From: Leadbetterella lacunae
Lineage (GTDB): Bacteria; Bacteroidota; Bacteroidia; Cytophagales; Spirosomataceae
NCBI RefSeq assembly: GCF_042649125.1
Contig: NZ_JBHRYQ010000001.1
Coordinates: 992,001-1,056,000 of the forward strand
DNA length: 64,000 bases
Direction: 5' to 3'
How positions within the stretch are numbered: position 1 is the first letter of the stretch; every line of letters starts with the position of its first letter. Positions 8,609-16,914 of this stretch are shown here, piece after piece. The notes under the pieces were generated by a model. The model was not told the origin of the DNA, made no database searches, and saw only the letters and a list, made by a program, of their open reading frames with translations. A program made the translations under genes and the position numbers.

Positions 8609-10006
8609 TTAAATTTTACCTACCATCTCTTCAGGTTTTACCCAAGCGTCAAACTCTTCAGCAGTCAAATACCCCAAAGCAATCGCAGTTTCTTTAAGCG
8701 TACTTCCGTTTTTGTGAGCCGTTTGAGCTATTTCAGCGGCTTTATAATATCCTATTTTTGTATTCAAAGCTGTAACTAACATCAATGAATTATCTACGTG
8801 CTTTTTGATGTTTTCACGCAATGGCTCAATACCCACTGCACACTTATCATTAAACGACACACAAACGTCACCAATAAGTCTTGCGGAGTGTAAGAAGTTA
8901 TAAATCATCATTGGCTTGAACACGTTCAATTCAAAATGACCGTTTGACCCTCCAATATTTATAGCTACATCATTCCCAAGAATTTGAGCTGCAGCCATAG
9001 TCATTGCCTCACATTGTGTAGGATTAACTTTGCCTGGCATAATAGAAGAACCCGGCTCATTGTCAGGTATGTATATTTCACCGATTCCCGAACGCGGACC
9101 AGAAGAAAGCATACGAATATCGTTTCCAATTTTCATCATACTCACAGCTACCGTTTTTAGAGCTCCATGAGCTTCTACGATAGCATCGTGAGCAGCAAGT
9201 GCTTCAAACTTATTTTCGGCCGTTACAAATGGCAAACCCGTAAGGTCCGCTATATGTTTTGCTACATTTTCAGAATATCCATCAGGCGTATTTATGCCCG
9301 TACCTACGGCTGTTCCACCAAGGGCAAGCTCGGATAGATGCTCCAGCGTATTTTTTATCGCTTTAAGACCATGATTAAGTTGAGACACATATCCAGAAAA
9401 TTCTTGCCCAACAGTCAAAGGAGTAGCATCCATAAAGTGAGTTCTACCTATTTTAACCACATGCATAAACTCTTTAGACTTAGCAGCCAAAGTATCTCGA
9501 AGCTTCTCGATACCCGGTAGAGTCACTTCCATTAGCATTTTGTATGCCGCTATGTGCATTGCTGTAGGGAAAGTGTCATTAGAAGACTGTGACTTGTTTA
9601 CATCATCGTTTGGATGTACGAATTTCTTAACGTCAGATAGTTCGCCACCTTTTAAAACGTGAGCTCGGTAAGCAATAACTTCGTTGCAGTTCATATTTGA
9701 TTGCGTACCTGAACCTGTTTGCCAAACTACAAGAGGAAATTGATCGGTGTGCTTATTTTCTAAAATTTCATCACAAACTACACCAATAAGTTTTGCTTTT
9801 TCTTCATCTAAAACGCCAGCATCAAGGTTTGCCAAAGCAGCTGCTTTTTTTAGATATGCAAAAGCCGCAATAATCTCCTTCGGCATTTTGTTTATGTCCT
9901 GAGCAATTTTAAAATTCTCGATCGAACGTTGCGTTTGAGCACCCCAATAAACATTTGCGGGTACTTTCACTTCACCCATCGTATCTTTTTCAATTCTATA
10001 TTCCAT
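8609..10006 (-). CDS. fumC: Class II fumarate hydratase
   Basis: FumC interconverts fumarate and malate in the TCA cycle. The 465-aa protein contains the superfamily signature GSSIMPGKVNPTQCEA, the TGSGTQSNMNCNEVI segment and the GRTHFMDATPLT block; all expected catalytic positions look present. I chose the ATG at 10006 (MEYRIEKDTMG) because homologues start there. A full promoter (TTTG-N20-TACCTTTG on the minus strand) also places transcription start near 10018, which rules out the longer reading from 10027. Confidence 0.97.
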   Translation of the reverse strand: MEYRIEKDTMGEVKVPANVYWGAQTQRSIENFKIAQDINKMPKEIIAAFAYLKKAAALANLDAGVLDEEKAKLIGVVCDEILENKHTDQFPLVVWQTGSGTQSNMNCNEVIAYRAHVLKGGELSDVKKFVHPNDDVNKSQSSNDTFPTAMHIAAYKMLMEVTLPGIEKLRDTLAAKSKEFMHVVKIGRTHFMDATPLTVGQEFSGYVSQLNHGLKAIKNTLEHLSELALGGTAVGTGINTPDGYSENVAKHIADLTGLPFVTAENKFEALAAHDAIVEAHGALKTVAVSMMKIGNDIRMLSSGPRSGIGEIYIPDNEPGSSIMPGKVNPTQCEAMTMAAAQILGNDVAINIGGSNGHFELNVFKPMMIYNFLHSARLIGDVCVSFNDKCAVGIEPLRENIKKHVDNSLMLVTALNTKIGYYKAAEIAQTAHKNGSTLKETAIALGYLTAEEFDAWVKPEEMVGKI

Positions 10007-10024
10007 GTATTTTATTTTTTTAAA

Positions 10025-10056
10025 CAAAGGTAAAATCCAAAACCTATAAATTCAAA
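10025..10056 (-). promoter_or_regulatory. Promoter of fumC
   Basis: Minus strand: TTTG at 10053-10056, a 20-base spacer, then TACCTTTG at 10025-10032. Both elements match the Bacteroidota consensus. The box ends 18 bases before the fumC ATG. Confidence 0.7.
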
Positions 10057-10077
10057 CCCTCCTGATTTTATTACTAA

Positions 10078-11286
10078 TTAAAGGTTCGTTTTTAATTTAA
10101 TATCTCTCGTATTTTCTCTAAAAAAGAAGAAAAACAAGATTAATACTGCAAAAGCGATATATGCAGGAACCATCCAAATAGAACGATAGTCATAAGTACC
10201 GTCGGCTAATTTATAGTAGTCAAGCACTATTCCCGATAGTTTTGAGCCAATTCCCATTCCAAGACCATAAGTGGCAAACGTAATTAAACCCTGAGCGGAG
10301 TTTTTTATTTTTTCTCCTGCTTTATTGTCTGTATATATTTGCCCAGTCACAAAAAAGAAATCGTAGCAAATACCATGAAGTAATATACCAATGTAAAGAA
10401 TCCATTCTGAACTCAAACCATCTCCATAGCCAAAACAGATAAATCTGATAATCCATGCTACTAAGCCAAAAAGGAGGATATTTTTAACTCCAAATTTAGA
10501 AAAGGCAAAAGGTAAAATCAGCATGAAGAATATTTCGGATACCTGCCCCAATGACATCTTGTTTTCTACATTGCTCATATTAGAAGCAGTAAGCGATGGA
10601 TTTGCTAACGCATAATAAAACGAAAGAGGAATACAGATTAAAATAGAGGAGATGAAGAATATTAAAAACGAACGATCCTTAAATAAAACGAAGGCGTCTG
10701 TACCCAGAATTTGAGCCACGCTCGAAGCCTTGTCGGCTTTTGGCGGAGTGTCAGGCAAAGTAAATGCATAAACCCCTAAAGCTAGCGACGAAAACATAGA
10801 TATCTGGAATATTTCCACCGAGTCTCCGATATTTAATATTCCCACTATGTTTGTAACCACTATCCATGCTATAGTACCCAATACCCGAATAAAGGGAAAT
10901 TCTTTCTCCGGGTTTTTCATTTGATTCATGGCAATAGAAGTACTCAAAGCCAAGTTTGGCGTAAAAGAAATAGTGTAGGCCAATATGTACCAAAAGAAAA
11001 CTTCAGGGTCCGTAATTTTCACCAGAAAAAACAAAATAATAGCTCCAAGGATATTTAAAATTCCCATTACTTTTTGAGCAGAAAAAAAACGGTCGGCTAT
11101 CATTCCCACAAAAAACGGAGCGATAATAGTTGCGATAGAAAAAGCTGTGTAGGCATTTCCTACTTGATCGCCATTGGCGTGGAGTGTTACAAGCATGTAT
11201 TTACTCATTTGGCCATACCAAGCCCCCCAAGTAAAAAACATCAAAAACATCATCAACATCAGTTGAATTTTAACTTTAATATTCAT
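10078..11286 (-). CDS. Nucleoside:H+ symporter family MFS transporter
   Basis: A 402-aa inner-membrane protein with about 12 hydrophobic helices. The N-terminus (LMLMMFLMFFTWGAWYGQM) and the segment AGMIADRFF-like 'FFVGMIADRFFSAQKVMGIL' match the NupG/XapB nucleoside permease family, which imports nucleosides with protons. The YDFFFVTGQIYTDNKAG segment is also typical. It reads in the same direction as fumC, 72 bases upstream of it, but fumC has its own promoter. Substrate specificity is inferred from family membership only. Confidence 0.85.
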   Translation of the reverse strand: MNIKVKIQLMLMMFLMFFTWGAWYGQMSKYMLVTLHANGDQVGNAYTAFSIATIIAPFFVGMIADRFFSAQKVMGILNILGAIILFFLVKITDPEVFFWYILAYTISFTPNLALSTSIAMNQMKNPEKEFPFIRVLGTIAWIVVTNIVGILNIGDSVEIFQISMFSSLALGVYAFTLPDTPPKADKASSVAQILGTDAFVLFKDRSFLIFFISSILICIPLSFYYALANPSLTASNMSNVENKMSLGQVSEIFFMLILPFAFSKFGVKNILLFGLVAWIIRFICFGYGDGLSSEWILYIGILLHGICYDFFFVTGQIYTDNKAGEKIKNSAQGLITFATYGLGMGIGSKLSGIVLDYYKLADGTYDYRSIWMVPAYIAFAVLILFFFFFRENTRDIKLKTNL

Positions 11287-11378
11287 GGTTTCTAGTTATA
11301 AGATTTTAAAATTCGCACAATCTACTTGTTTTTTTTCAATGCTTGATAGTATGTAAAGGCAATATTGGCATTTTTGCA

Positions 11379-11386
11379 TAATTTTG
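11379..11386 (+). promoter_or_regulatory. Candidate -7 box of truA, very close to the start codon
   Basis: TAATTTTG followed by CGGC, then ATG at 11391. The box fits TAnnTTTG exactly, but the -33 element is not evident. If used, transcription would begin at about the A of the ATG, giving a leaderless message. Confidence 0.4.
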
Positions 11387-11390
11387 CGGC

Positions 11391-12605
11391 ATGAGATATT
11401 TTCTGGAGGTCCAATATTTAGGAACAAACTTTCATGGTTGGCAATTACAGCCAAACGCTACGAGCATTCAAGAGGAGCTTGAAAAGGCTTTGAGCATGGT
11501 TTTAAACCAAGAAATAAGGATTAATGGGAGCAGCAGAACTGACACAGGCGTACATGCAAATCAGCAATACGCACACTTTGATTCAGAATTAAACTTGGAA
11601 GAAACCAAAAAGCTAATCCAAAGGCTAAACAAAATTTTACACCCAGATATTGCGATCCGAAATATATATAAACTGGCACCGAATACAAACAGTAGGTTTG
11701 ACGCTCTTTCTCGTTCTTATATATACAGAATCTCAAATCAAAAATTACCATTTCAGTATAATTTTGTTTCCATTTATTTCCAAAATTTCGATTTTGAGCA
11801 AATGAATTTAGCAGCTAAAGTTTTATATAATCACACTGATTTCCAAAGTTTTAGTAAAGTAAAAACCGATGTAAAGACATTCAACTGCACCATAGAACTA
11901 GCAGAATGGGTGAAAAATGGCGAGATTTGGGAGTTTCATATTAAAGCCAACAGGTTTTTACGGGGAATGGTCAGGGCAATAGTTGGAACATTACTTGATG
12001 TAGGAATGGGAAAAATTAGTATTGCTCAATTTGAAGCCATAATTTTAGCAAAAGACAGACGAAAAGCCGGCACAGCAGCTAAAGCAGAAGGTTTAACTTT
12101 AGAAAAAGTAACATATCCTAAAAAATATTTTGAATCAAAAATGGAATATCAAATAATAGAAGCGAAACAAGAGGATTTAGAAACTGTAAAAAGTTTGTTT
12201 AAAGAATACCAAGAATTTTTAGGTTTCTCGCTTTGTTTTCAAGGTTTTGAAGAAGAACTGAAATCTTTACCTGCACCATATAATAGCCCTACGGGTGCCT
12301 TAATTGTTGCAAAATACGAAGACGAGATTATTGGGGTAGTGGGAGTAAAAAAACTCGACGGGCAAACCTGTGAAATGAAAAGGTTGTATTTGAAACCTAA
12401 ATATCAAGGTTATGGAATTGGCAAGGCTTTGGCAGTAACTATAATAGAAAAAGCTAAAGATTTAGGATACAAAACCATGAAACTTGATACCTTGATTAGA
12501 TTAAAGTCTGCGGTTGAAATCTACAAAAAACTAGGTTTTGAAGAAACTGAAGCATATAACCAAAATCCAGAATCAGATATTATTTATTTAGAAAAAACAC
12601 TATAA
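11391..12605 (+). CDS. truA: TruA tRNA pseudouridine synthase fused to a GNAT acetyltransferase
   Basis: Residues 1-~248 are a complete TruA, which makes pseudouridine at positions 38-40 of the tRNA anticodon arm. The start MRYFLEVQYLGTNFHGWQ and the catalytic motif SSRTDTGVHA (Asp51) are present, as is the C-terminal FLRGMVRAIVGTLLDVG. Without a stop, the frame continues into a second domain (251-404) beginning MEYQIIEAKQ. That domain has a GNAT acetyl-CoA motif, MKRLYLKPKYQGYGIGKAL, and a typical ending, IYKKLGFEET. The linker is about ten residues. An internal start at Met251 (base 12141) could yield free GNAT. It overlaps the next gene by one base (TAATG). Confidence 0.9.
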   Translation: MRYFLEVQYLGTNFHGWQLQPNATSIQEELEKALSMVLNQEIRINGSSRTDTGVHANQQYAHFDSELNLEETKKLIQRLNKILHPDIAIRNIYKLAPNTNSRFDALSRSYIYRISNQKLPFQYNFVSIYFQNFDFEQMNLAAKVLYNHTDFQSFSKVKTDVKTFNCTIELAEWVKNGEIWEFHIKANRFLRGMVRAIVGTLLDVGMGKISIAQFEAIILAKDRRKAGTAAKAEGLTLEKVTYPKKYFESKMEYQIIEAKQEDLETVKSLFKEYQEFLGFSLCFQGFEEELKSLPAPYNSPTGALIVAKYEDEIIGVVGVKKLDGQTCEMKRLYLKPKYQGYGIGKALAVTIIEKAKDLGYKTMKLDTLIRLKSAVEIYKKLGFEETEAYNQNPESDIIYLEKTL

Positions 12606-13567
12606 TGGAAGCTCAGATTGGCACGGATATTTTGCTTTCAGAAGAACTTCTGAGAAAAGGTAAGTTGGTAGCTATCCCTACGGAAACCGTGTATGGATTA
12701 GCTGCAAATGCATTGGATATCAACGCGGTTAGCGATATTTTCAAAACAAAAAACAGGCCGAATTTTGATCCTTTAATTATTCATGTTGCCAGTTTTGAAG
12801 AAATAAATAAATACGCAGAAGACATCTCTGAGGATATTTGGAAACTTGCTGAGAAGTTTTCTCCAGGCCCGATAACCTTTTTATTAAAGAAAAAAGACAT
12901 CATACCTGATTTAGTAACTTCAGGTTTAGAGCGAGTAGCCATTCGTATTCCTGACCACAAGTTAACATTGAAATTATTATCAAAACTAGATTTCCCTTTG
13001 GCTGCTCCTAGTGCCAATCCATTCGGATATGTTTCACCTACCAATGCCGAGCACGTTTACAATCAATTGGGGCAAAAAATACCGTACATTTTAGACGGTG
13101 GCCAATGTGAAGTGGGTTTAGAATCTACCATTATTGGGTACGCAGATGGTGAACTTACCGTATTCAGAAAAGGCGGTTTGGCACTCGAAACTTTGGAAGA
13201 TTTTTTGGGTAAAAAAATAAAAATCAACGACCATTCTTCATCTAACCCAGCAGCACCAGGCATGCTACTAAAGCACTACTCACCAAATAAAAGAATTCAG
13301 ATTTGGGAACCTGACAAAGTGCTTATTGACCCAAATAAAAAGATTGGTTTTTTAGGTTTCAAAAATGAAAACCCTGAAATAAGTTCGGAAAATCAGTATA
13401 TTTTATCAAAAAAAGGAAATTTGGCAGAAGCTGCCAATAGGCTTTTCTCAGGACTACGGTGGTTTGACCAACAAGACGTAGATATTGTTTATATAGAACT
13501 AGTGCTCGAAGAAGGCCTCGGAATGGCCATTAATGATAGGTTAAAAAGAGCTGCAGCTAAATCTTAA
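12605..13567 (+). CDS. Threonylcarbamoyl-AMP synthase, Sua5/TsaC family
   Basis: This enzyme makes threonylcarbamoyl-AMP from threonine, bicarbonate and ATP, the first step of the t6A37 tRNA modification. The N-terminal YrdC domain has GKLVAIPTETVYGLAANA, the KNRPNFDPLIIHV block and PLAAPSANPFGYVSPT. At 320 aa it is the longer Sua5 type: a C-terminal domain follows the linker NPAAPGMLLKHYSP. Pairing with truA-GNAT by a TAATG overlap puts two tRNA-modification genes in one operon. Its stop overlaps that of the convergent OmpA-family gene by four bases. Confidence 0.94.
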   Translation: MEAQIGTDILLSEELLRKGKLVAIPTETVYGLAANALDINAVSDIFKTKNRPNFDPLIIHVASFEEINKYAEDISEDIWKLAEKFSPGPITFLLKKKDIIPDLVTSGLERVAIRIPDHKLTLKLLSKLDFPLAAPSANPFGYVSPTNAEHVYNQLGQKIPYILDGGQCEVGLESTIIGYADGELTVFRKGGLALETLEDFLGKKIKINDHSSSNPAAPGMLLKHYSPNKRIQIWEPDKVLIDPNKKIGFLGFKNENPEISSENQYILSKKGNLAEAANRLFSGLRWFDQQDVDIVYIELVLEEGLGMAINDRLKRAAAKS

Positions 13568-16164
13568 TCTTTAAAAACAGTTACCTCGATTCTTCTATTT
13601 TTGGCTTTGTTTTCTTCGCTATCATTCGGCACCAAAGGTTCAGTTGCCCCTTTGCCTTTAATCTCGATTCTTTCTGGAGATACACCTTTGTTAAATAGGT
13701 AATTTGAGACCAATTTAGCTCTAAATAAGGATAACCTCTGATTTAGCCTAACATCGTCGCCGTCATCATCTGTGTGGCCCGTTATCAAGATTTTTAGCTC
13801 TGGATGAGTTGTTAAATAATCGGCAAGTTTATCCAATTCCCCTTCACCTCCTGGTGTAAGCGTAGGTTTAGATTTCTCAAACGAAACTCCCGCTAATTCG
13901 TATTTTTCACCTTGCTTAATTTCTAAAGGAGCCTCTTTAACTGGTTCTGGTTTTTTCTGCATTTCTACATTGGTAACTTTTGGAGCGGGTGCTTCCTCAG
14001 CCAATTTAACCAGTTTTCTTGGACGTTCATCCTCTTCTTTTTTAGCAATCGGATTTATTTTTATTACATACACTAGTGACTCAGCATTGGCCTGATTTAA
14101 AGTGAAACTAAAACTATTAAAATCAAAACCTTCCAATTTAGCCGATATCAAATATGATTCTTCAGGTGCAATCTGTGCTGTAAATGTTTGAGTTCCCTCG
14201 TCAATTTTTAGCTTTTGAGATTTGCCGCTAGTTTTTTCTTTTATAATAATTTCATTTTTAGAACTTTTATTTAGGTCGTGGTCTAATTTAAACTCGATAT
14301 CATAAAAATTCTTTTTTAATGGGAAAACAAAAGTCTTGGCATTCGCTTCTCTCTTATCTATCACCTTTTTAAGTTCTGAGAATCCTTCTTTATTTACTAA
14401 CACAGAATAATTTTGGGTGTTAGATAAAAAACCAGTAAAGCCTTTTTCTACTTTTTCAAGTTCAATACTCACGTCTGAGGCAAGTAGCTTAAGGTCTGCA
14501 TCAAGTGTTTTTTGTGTAAAGAAATCAACAGGCACAAAATTGTATTTAACCAACTCTGTTGGAGAAAGATTAAATACAACATCTCTATTGCCTCTCTGAA
14601 GCGACTGATTTTGGTTTATATATCCGTTGGCGTTAATTTCAATAGTATATAAAGAATCATCATTTATTTTTTCGGTAAAAAATGTCTGAGAATCTGGCAA
14701 ATATGAGACAGGAATAGCTTTTTTGTTATTTTCAAAAATCCTTATTTTGGCATCTGAAATAGGCTTCAGCGTCTGTTGGTCCAAAATCCGAATAGTTACT
14801 TTATTAAGTTGGGCTTCTGTCTTTTTCTTTAAATAAACTGTGATATTTTTTTCAGTTGCTACGTTTGCAGTGAAATCAAAATAGCCTTTTGCCGAAACCT
14901 CAAAGAAAAACTTTTGAGATTCATCTAAAGTTACCGTTTTGGTATTTTGATTTACCTTTCCCGCTATTTCTCTCGATTGATTATTGAAAACCTTTACGAT
15001 AGCAAAATTTATGGGCTTTTTGGTTTCGTCATCAAACACACTTATTATGAATTCGTTTGAACCTTTTTTAAGCCTCAAATTATAAAAAGTACTGCCTCCA
15101 GAGAGTGATTTTACAATAAAAGTCCCCGATTTGTTGGCATAGTCTTTCGAAATAGAAGAAATCTGATAAGTACCCACTATTTTAGGTGTAAACTTAACCG
15201 CATCTTTGTCAGAACTTTTTATTTTAATTTCTTTACCCGAAGGGTCCGTAATAGTTAAATCAGTGATTATTCGTTTTTCATCTAATTCATCAATAATATC
15301 AATTTCGATGGTCGTTTCTGGCGTAAGGCCATAGGTCAAATCTTTTCCATCTAGCTTAAACTCTTGACTTTCGGACTGGAAACCAGGGATGTCTGTCATA
15401 AGTGAATATTTATCATCTCTATTACCAACAAAAGTAACTTTACCATTTTCTATTTTTCCTTCAAAAACGTTTTGTTTGGTATCCAAATGCTTCACTACCA
15501 CTTTTCCAACATTTACTTTAATATTGGTGGCTTTGTCAAAGAATGAGATTTTTTGTTCCAACCTATTTCTAACCATTTCTACAAGCAGCTCTGTACGCAG
15601 TTGCTCATCCGAAATGTCTAAGCTCATTTCTCTAACGTCATTTAAAAAATCTTTGGAAGTAACTTTAAGCGTATATTTTCCTTTTAAATCATAGAAATAA
15701 TCGTAGCTGTTGCCATCTTCTTTTTTGACAACTCCCTTTGAATTTTGATTAAAAAATGTCACCTCAATGTTAGCATCAATAGCATCACGGCTTTGTGCGT
15801 CTATCACCCGAATCGCCAAAACACCCGATGGGCGAGGGCTTAGCCTAATTTCAATATTTTCTTCATCTCTCAGATCCGACTTAATAATCTCTTCCTTGTA
15901 AAAACCTTTGGCAATAACCTCAATTTTCAATTCTGCATCGCCTGGCACCATATAAAAACTCTCGCCTTTTTCGCGAGTAAGTTTATAGCTCACTTTGGTT
16001 TTAGAGTTCGTAACTTTTACTTCAATATCTTTTAATTCGTTTCCATTTTTATCATTAACCACATAAACATATATCTTGATATTGTCAGCGATACTAGAAG
16101 CGATAGCCGAATTTTTAGTAGTTAAAAACAGTAAGGTAAAATAAAATAGAATTTTAAAATTCAT
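13564..16164 (-). CDS. OmpA-family protein with repeated beta-sandwich modules
   Basis: An 866-aa envelope protein. From the ATG at 16164 it begins with a signal peptide (MNFKILFYFTLLFL, cut near AIA-SS). About eight divergent modules of 75-95 residues follow. Each starts with a strand such as 'IxVxDxxTxKPI.A.I.V' and ends with 'xLxKK' or 'LSP', like carboxypeptidase-regulatory or Ig-like folds. A Lys/Pro/Glu linker precedes a C-terminal OmpA domain (~110 aa). That domain has ITGHTDDDGDD, LSLFRAKLVSNYL and NRRIEV, which bind peptidoglycan. A longer reading from 16260 would place coding sequence over the WbqC-like start and was rejected. Confidence 0.85.
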   Translation of the reverse strand: MNFKILFYFTLLFLTTKNSAIASSIADNIKIYVYVVNDKNGNELKDIEVKVTNSKTKVSYKLTREKGESFYMVPGDAELKIEVIAKGFYKEEIIKSDLRDEENIEIRLSPRPSGVLAIRVIDAQSRDAIDANIEVTFFNQNSKGVVKKEDGNSYDYFYDLKGKYTLKVTSKDFLNDVREMSLDISDEQLRTELLVEMVRNRLEQKISFFDKATNIKVNVGKVVVKHLDTKQNVFEGKIENGKVTFVGNRDDKYSLMTDIPGFQSESQEFKLDGKDLTYGLTPETTIEIDIIDELDEKRIITDLTITDPSGKEIKIKSSDKDAVKFTPKIVGTYQISSISKDYANKSGTFIVKSLSGGSTFYNLRLKKGSNEFIISVFDDETKKPINFAIVKVFNNQSREIAGKVNQNTKTVTLDESQKFFFEVSAKGYFDFTANVATEKNITVYLKKKTEAQLNKVTIRILDQQTLKPISDAKIRIFENNKKAIPVSYLPDSQTFFTEKINDDSLYTIEINANGYINQNQSLQRGNRDVVFNLSPTELVKYNFVPVDFFTQKTLDADLKLLASDVSIELEKVEKGFTGFLSNTQNYSVLVNKEGFSELKKVIDKREANAKTFVFPLKKNFYDIEFKLDHDLNKSSKNEIIIKEKTSGKSQKLKIDEGTQTFTAQIAPEESYLISAKLEGFDFNSFSFTLNQANAESLVYVIKINPIAKKEEDERPRKLVKLAEEAPAPKVTNVEMQKKPEPVKEAPLEIKQGEKYELAGVSFEKSKPTLTPGGEGELDKLADYLTTHPELKILITGHTDDDGDDVRLNQRLSLFRAKLVSNYLFNKGVSPERIEIKGKGATEPLVPNDSEENKAKNRRIEVTVFKD

Positions 16165-16232
16165 TTTTTGGAATAAATCTGATGGTATATTTGTTAGCAA
16201 AACGGAAATACTAAGCTTAAATTTCTTTGTCA

Positions 16233-16850
16233 ATGATATTCTCCTCAAATTTTCTGCCATGTTTGGCTTATATGATTTCTATTTTGAAAGAAAACCAAAT
16301 AAATATCTGGAAAAATGAGCCATTTAGAAAACAAACTTACAAAACTCGTGCTTATATATTAGGACCGCACAAGGTGGAAACCTTGAATGTGCCTGTAAAG
16401 AAGCCTCGAAATAATTGCCCGTTAGATGAGGTCTTAATAGATTATTCTGAAAACTGGCAAGTCAAAAATTGGAGAACTATTGAGACCGCTTATAAAAACA
16501 GTCCTTATTTTGAATATTACGATTATTTAATAAAACCCTTGTTTGATTCAAAAATAGAGCGTTTATTAGATTTAAATTCACTTTCTATGTCAATATGTCT
16601 TAAAATATTAAAGCTCGATAAGACAATTTGTCCGCTAGAATTTTCGTACTTTGAGAATAAGAACCAATTTATTAGCTTTAATGCAAAGAATAGGGAAGAA
16701 GACGTCATTAATTATCAAGGGGTGTCATACTACCAAAACTTTGGCTCAAAGTTTGAAAAGAACTTAAGCATTATAGATTTAATATTTTGTAAAGGCCCCG
16801 AAAGCCTTTCTATATTAAACAATTCATTAGCGGCTTCAGAAATGTTGTAA
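16233..16850 (+). CDS. WbqC-like protein
   Basis: A 205-aa protein resembling the WbqC family, whose members occur in surface-polysaccharide clusters and elsewhere. Support comes from the segment FRKQTYKTRAYILGPHKVETLNVPVKK, which mirrors the family's 'KQTYRNR..I....G...L.IPV'. The segment NWRTIETAYKNSPYFEYYDYLIKPLF is also typical. The biochemical role is not established. I chose the ATG at 16233; a TTG two codons earlier is possible. It is divergent from the OmpA-family gene, with 68 bases between starts. No glycan genes surround it. Confidence 0.78.
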   Translation: MIFSSNFLPCLAYMISILKENQINIWKNEPFRKQTYKTRAYILGPHKVETLNVPVKKPRNNCPLDEVLIDYSENWQVKNWRTIETAYKNSPYFEYYDYLIKPLFDSKIERLLDLNSLSMSICLKILKLDKTICPLEFSYFENKNQFISFNAKNREEDVINYQGVSYYQNFGSKFEKNLSIIDLIFCKGPESLSILNNSLAASEML

Positions 16851-16900
16851 CTACATAAATTGAACATTGTAAAAAAAAATATTGTTATCATTCTAAATAA

Positions 16901-16906
16901 AAGGAG
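16901..16906 (+). promoter_or_regulatory. Shine-Dalgarno-like site of clpC
   Basis: AAGGAG lies eight bases before the clpC ATG at 16915. Such sites are rare in this window, where most starts lack any purine-rich motif. Confidence 0.55.
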
Positions 16907-16914
16907 AATACTAA

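Noticed and set aside
10007..10027. Upstream start for fumC
   Set aside because: Homologues start at MEYRIEKD and the promoter places the RNA start inside this stretch.
16165..16260. 96-base N-terminal extension of the OmpA-family protein
   Set aside because: It would cover the WbqC-like start on the other strand and puts 32 residues before a clear signal peptide.
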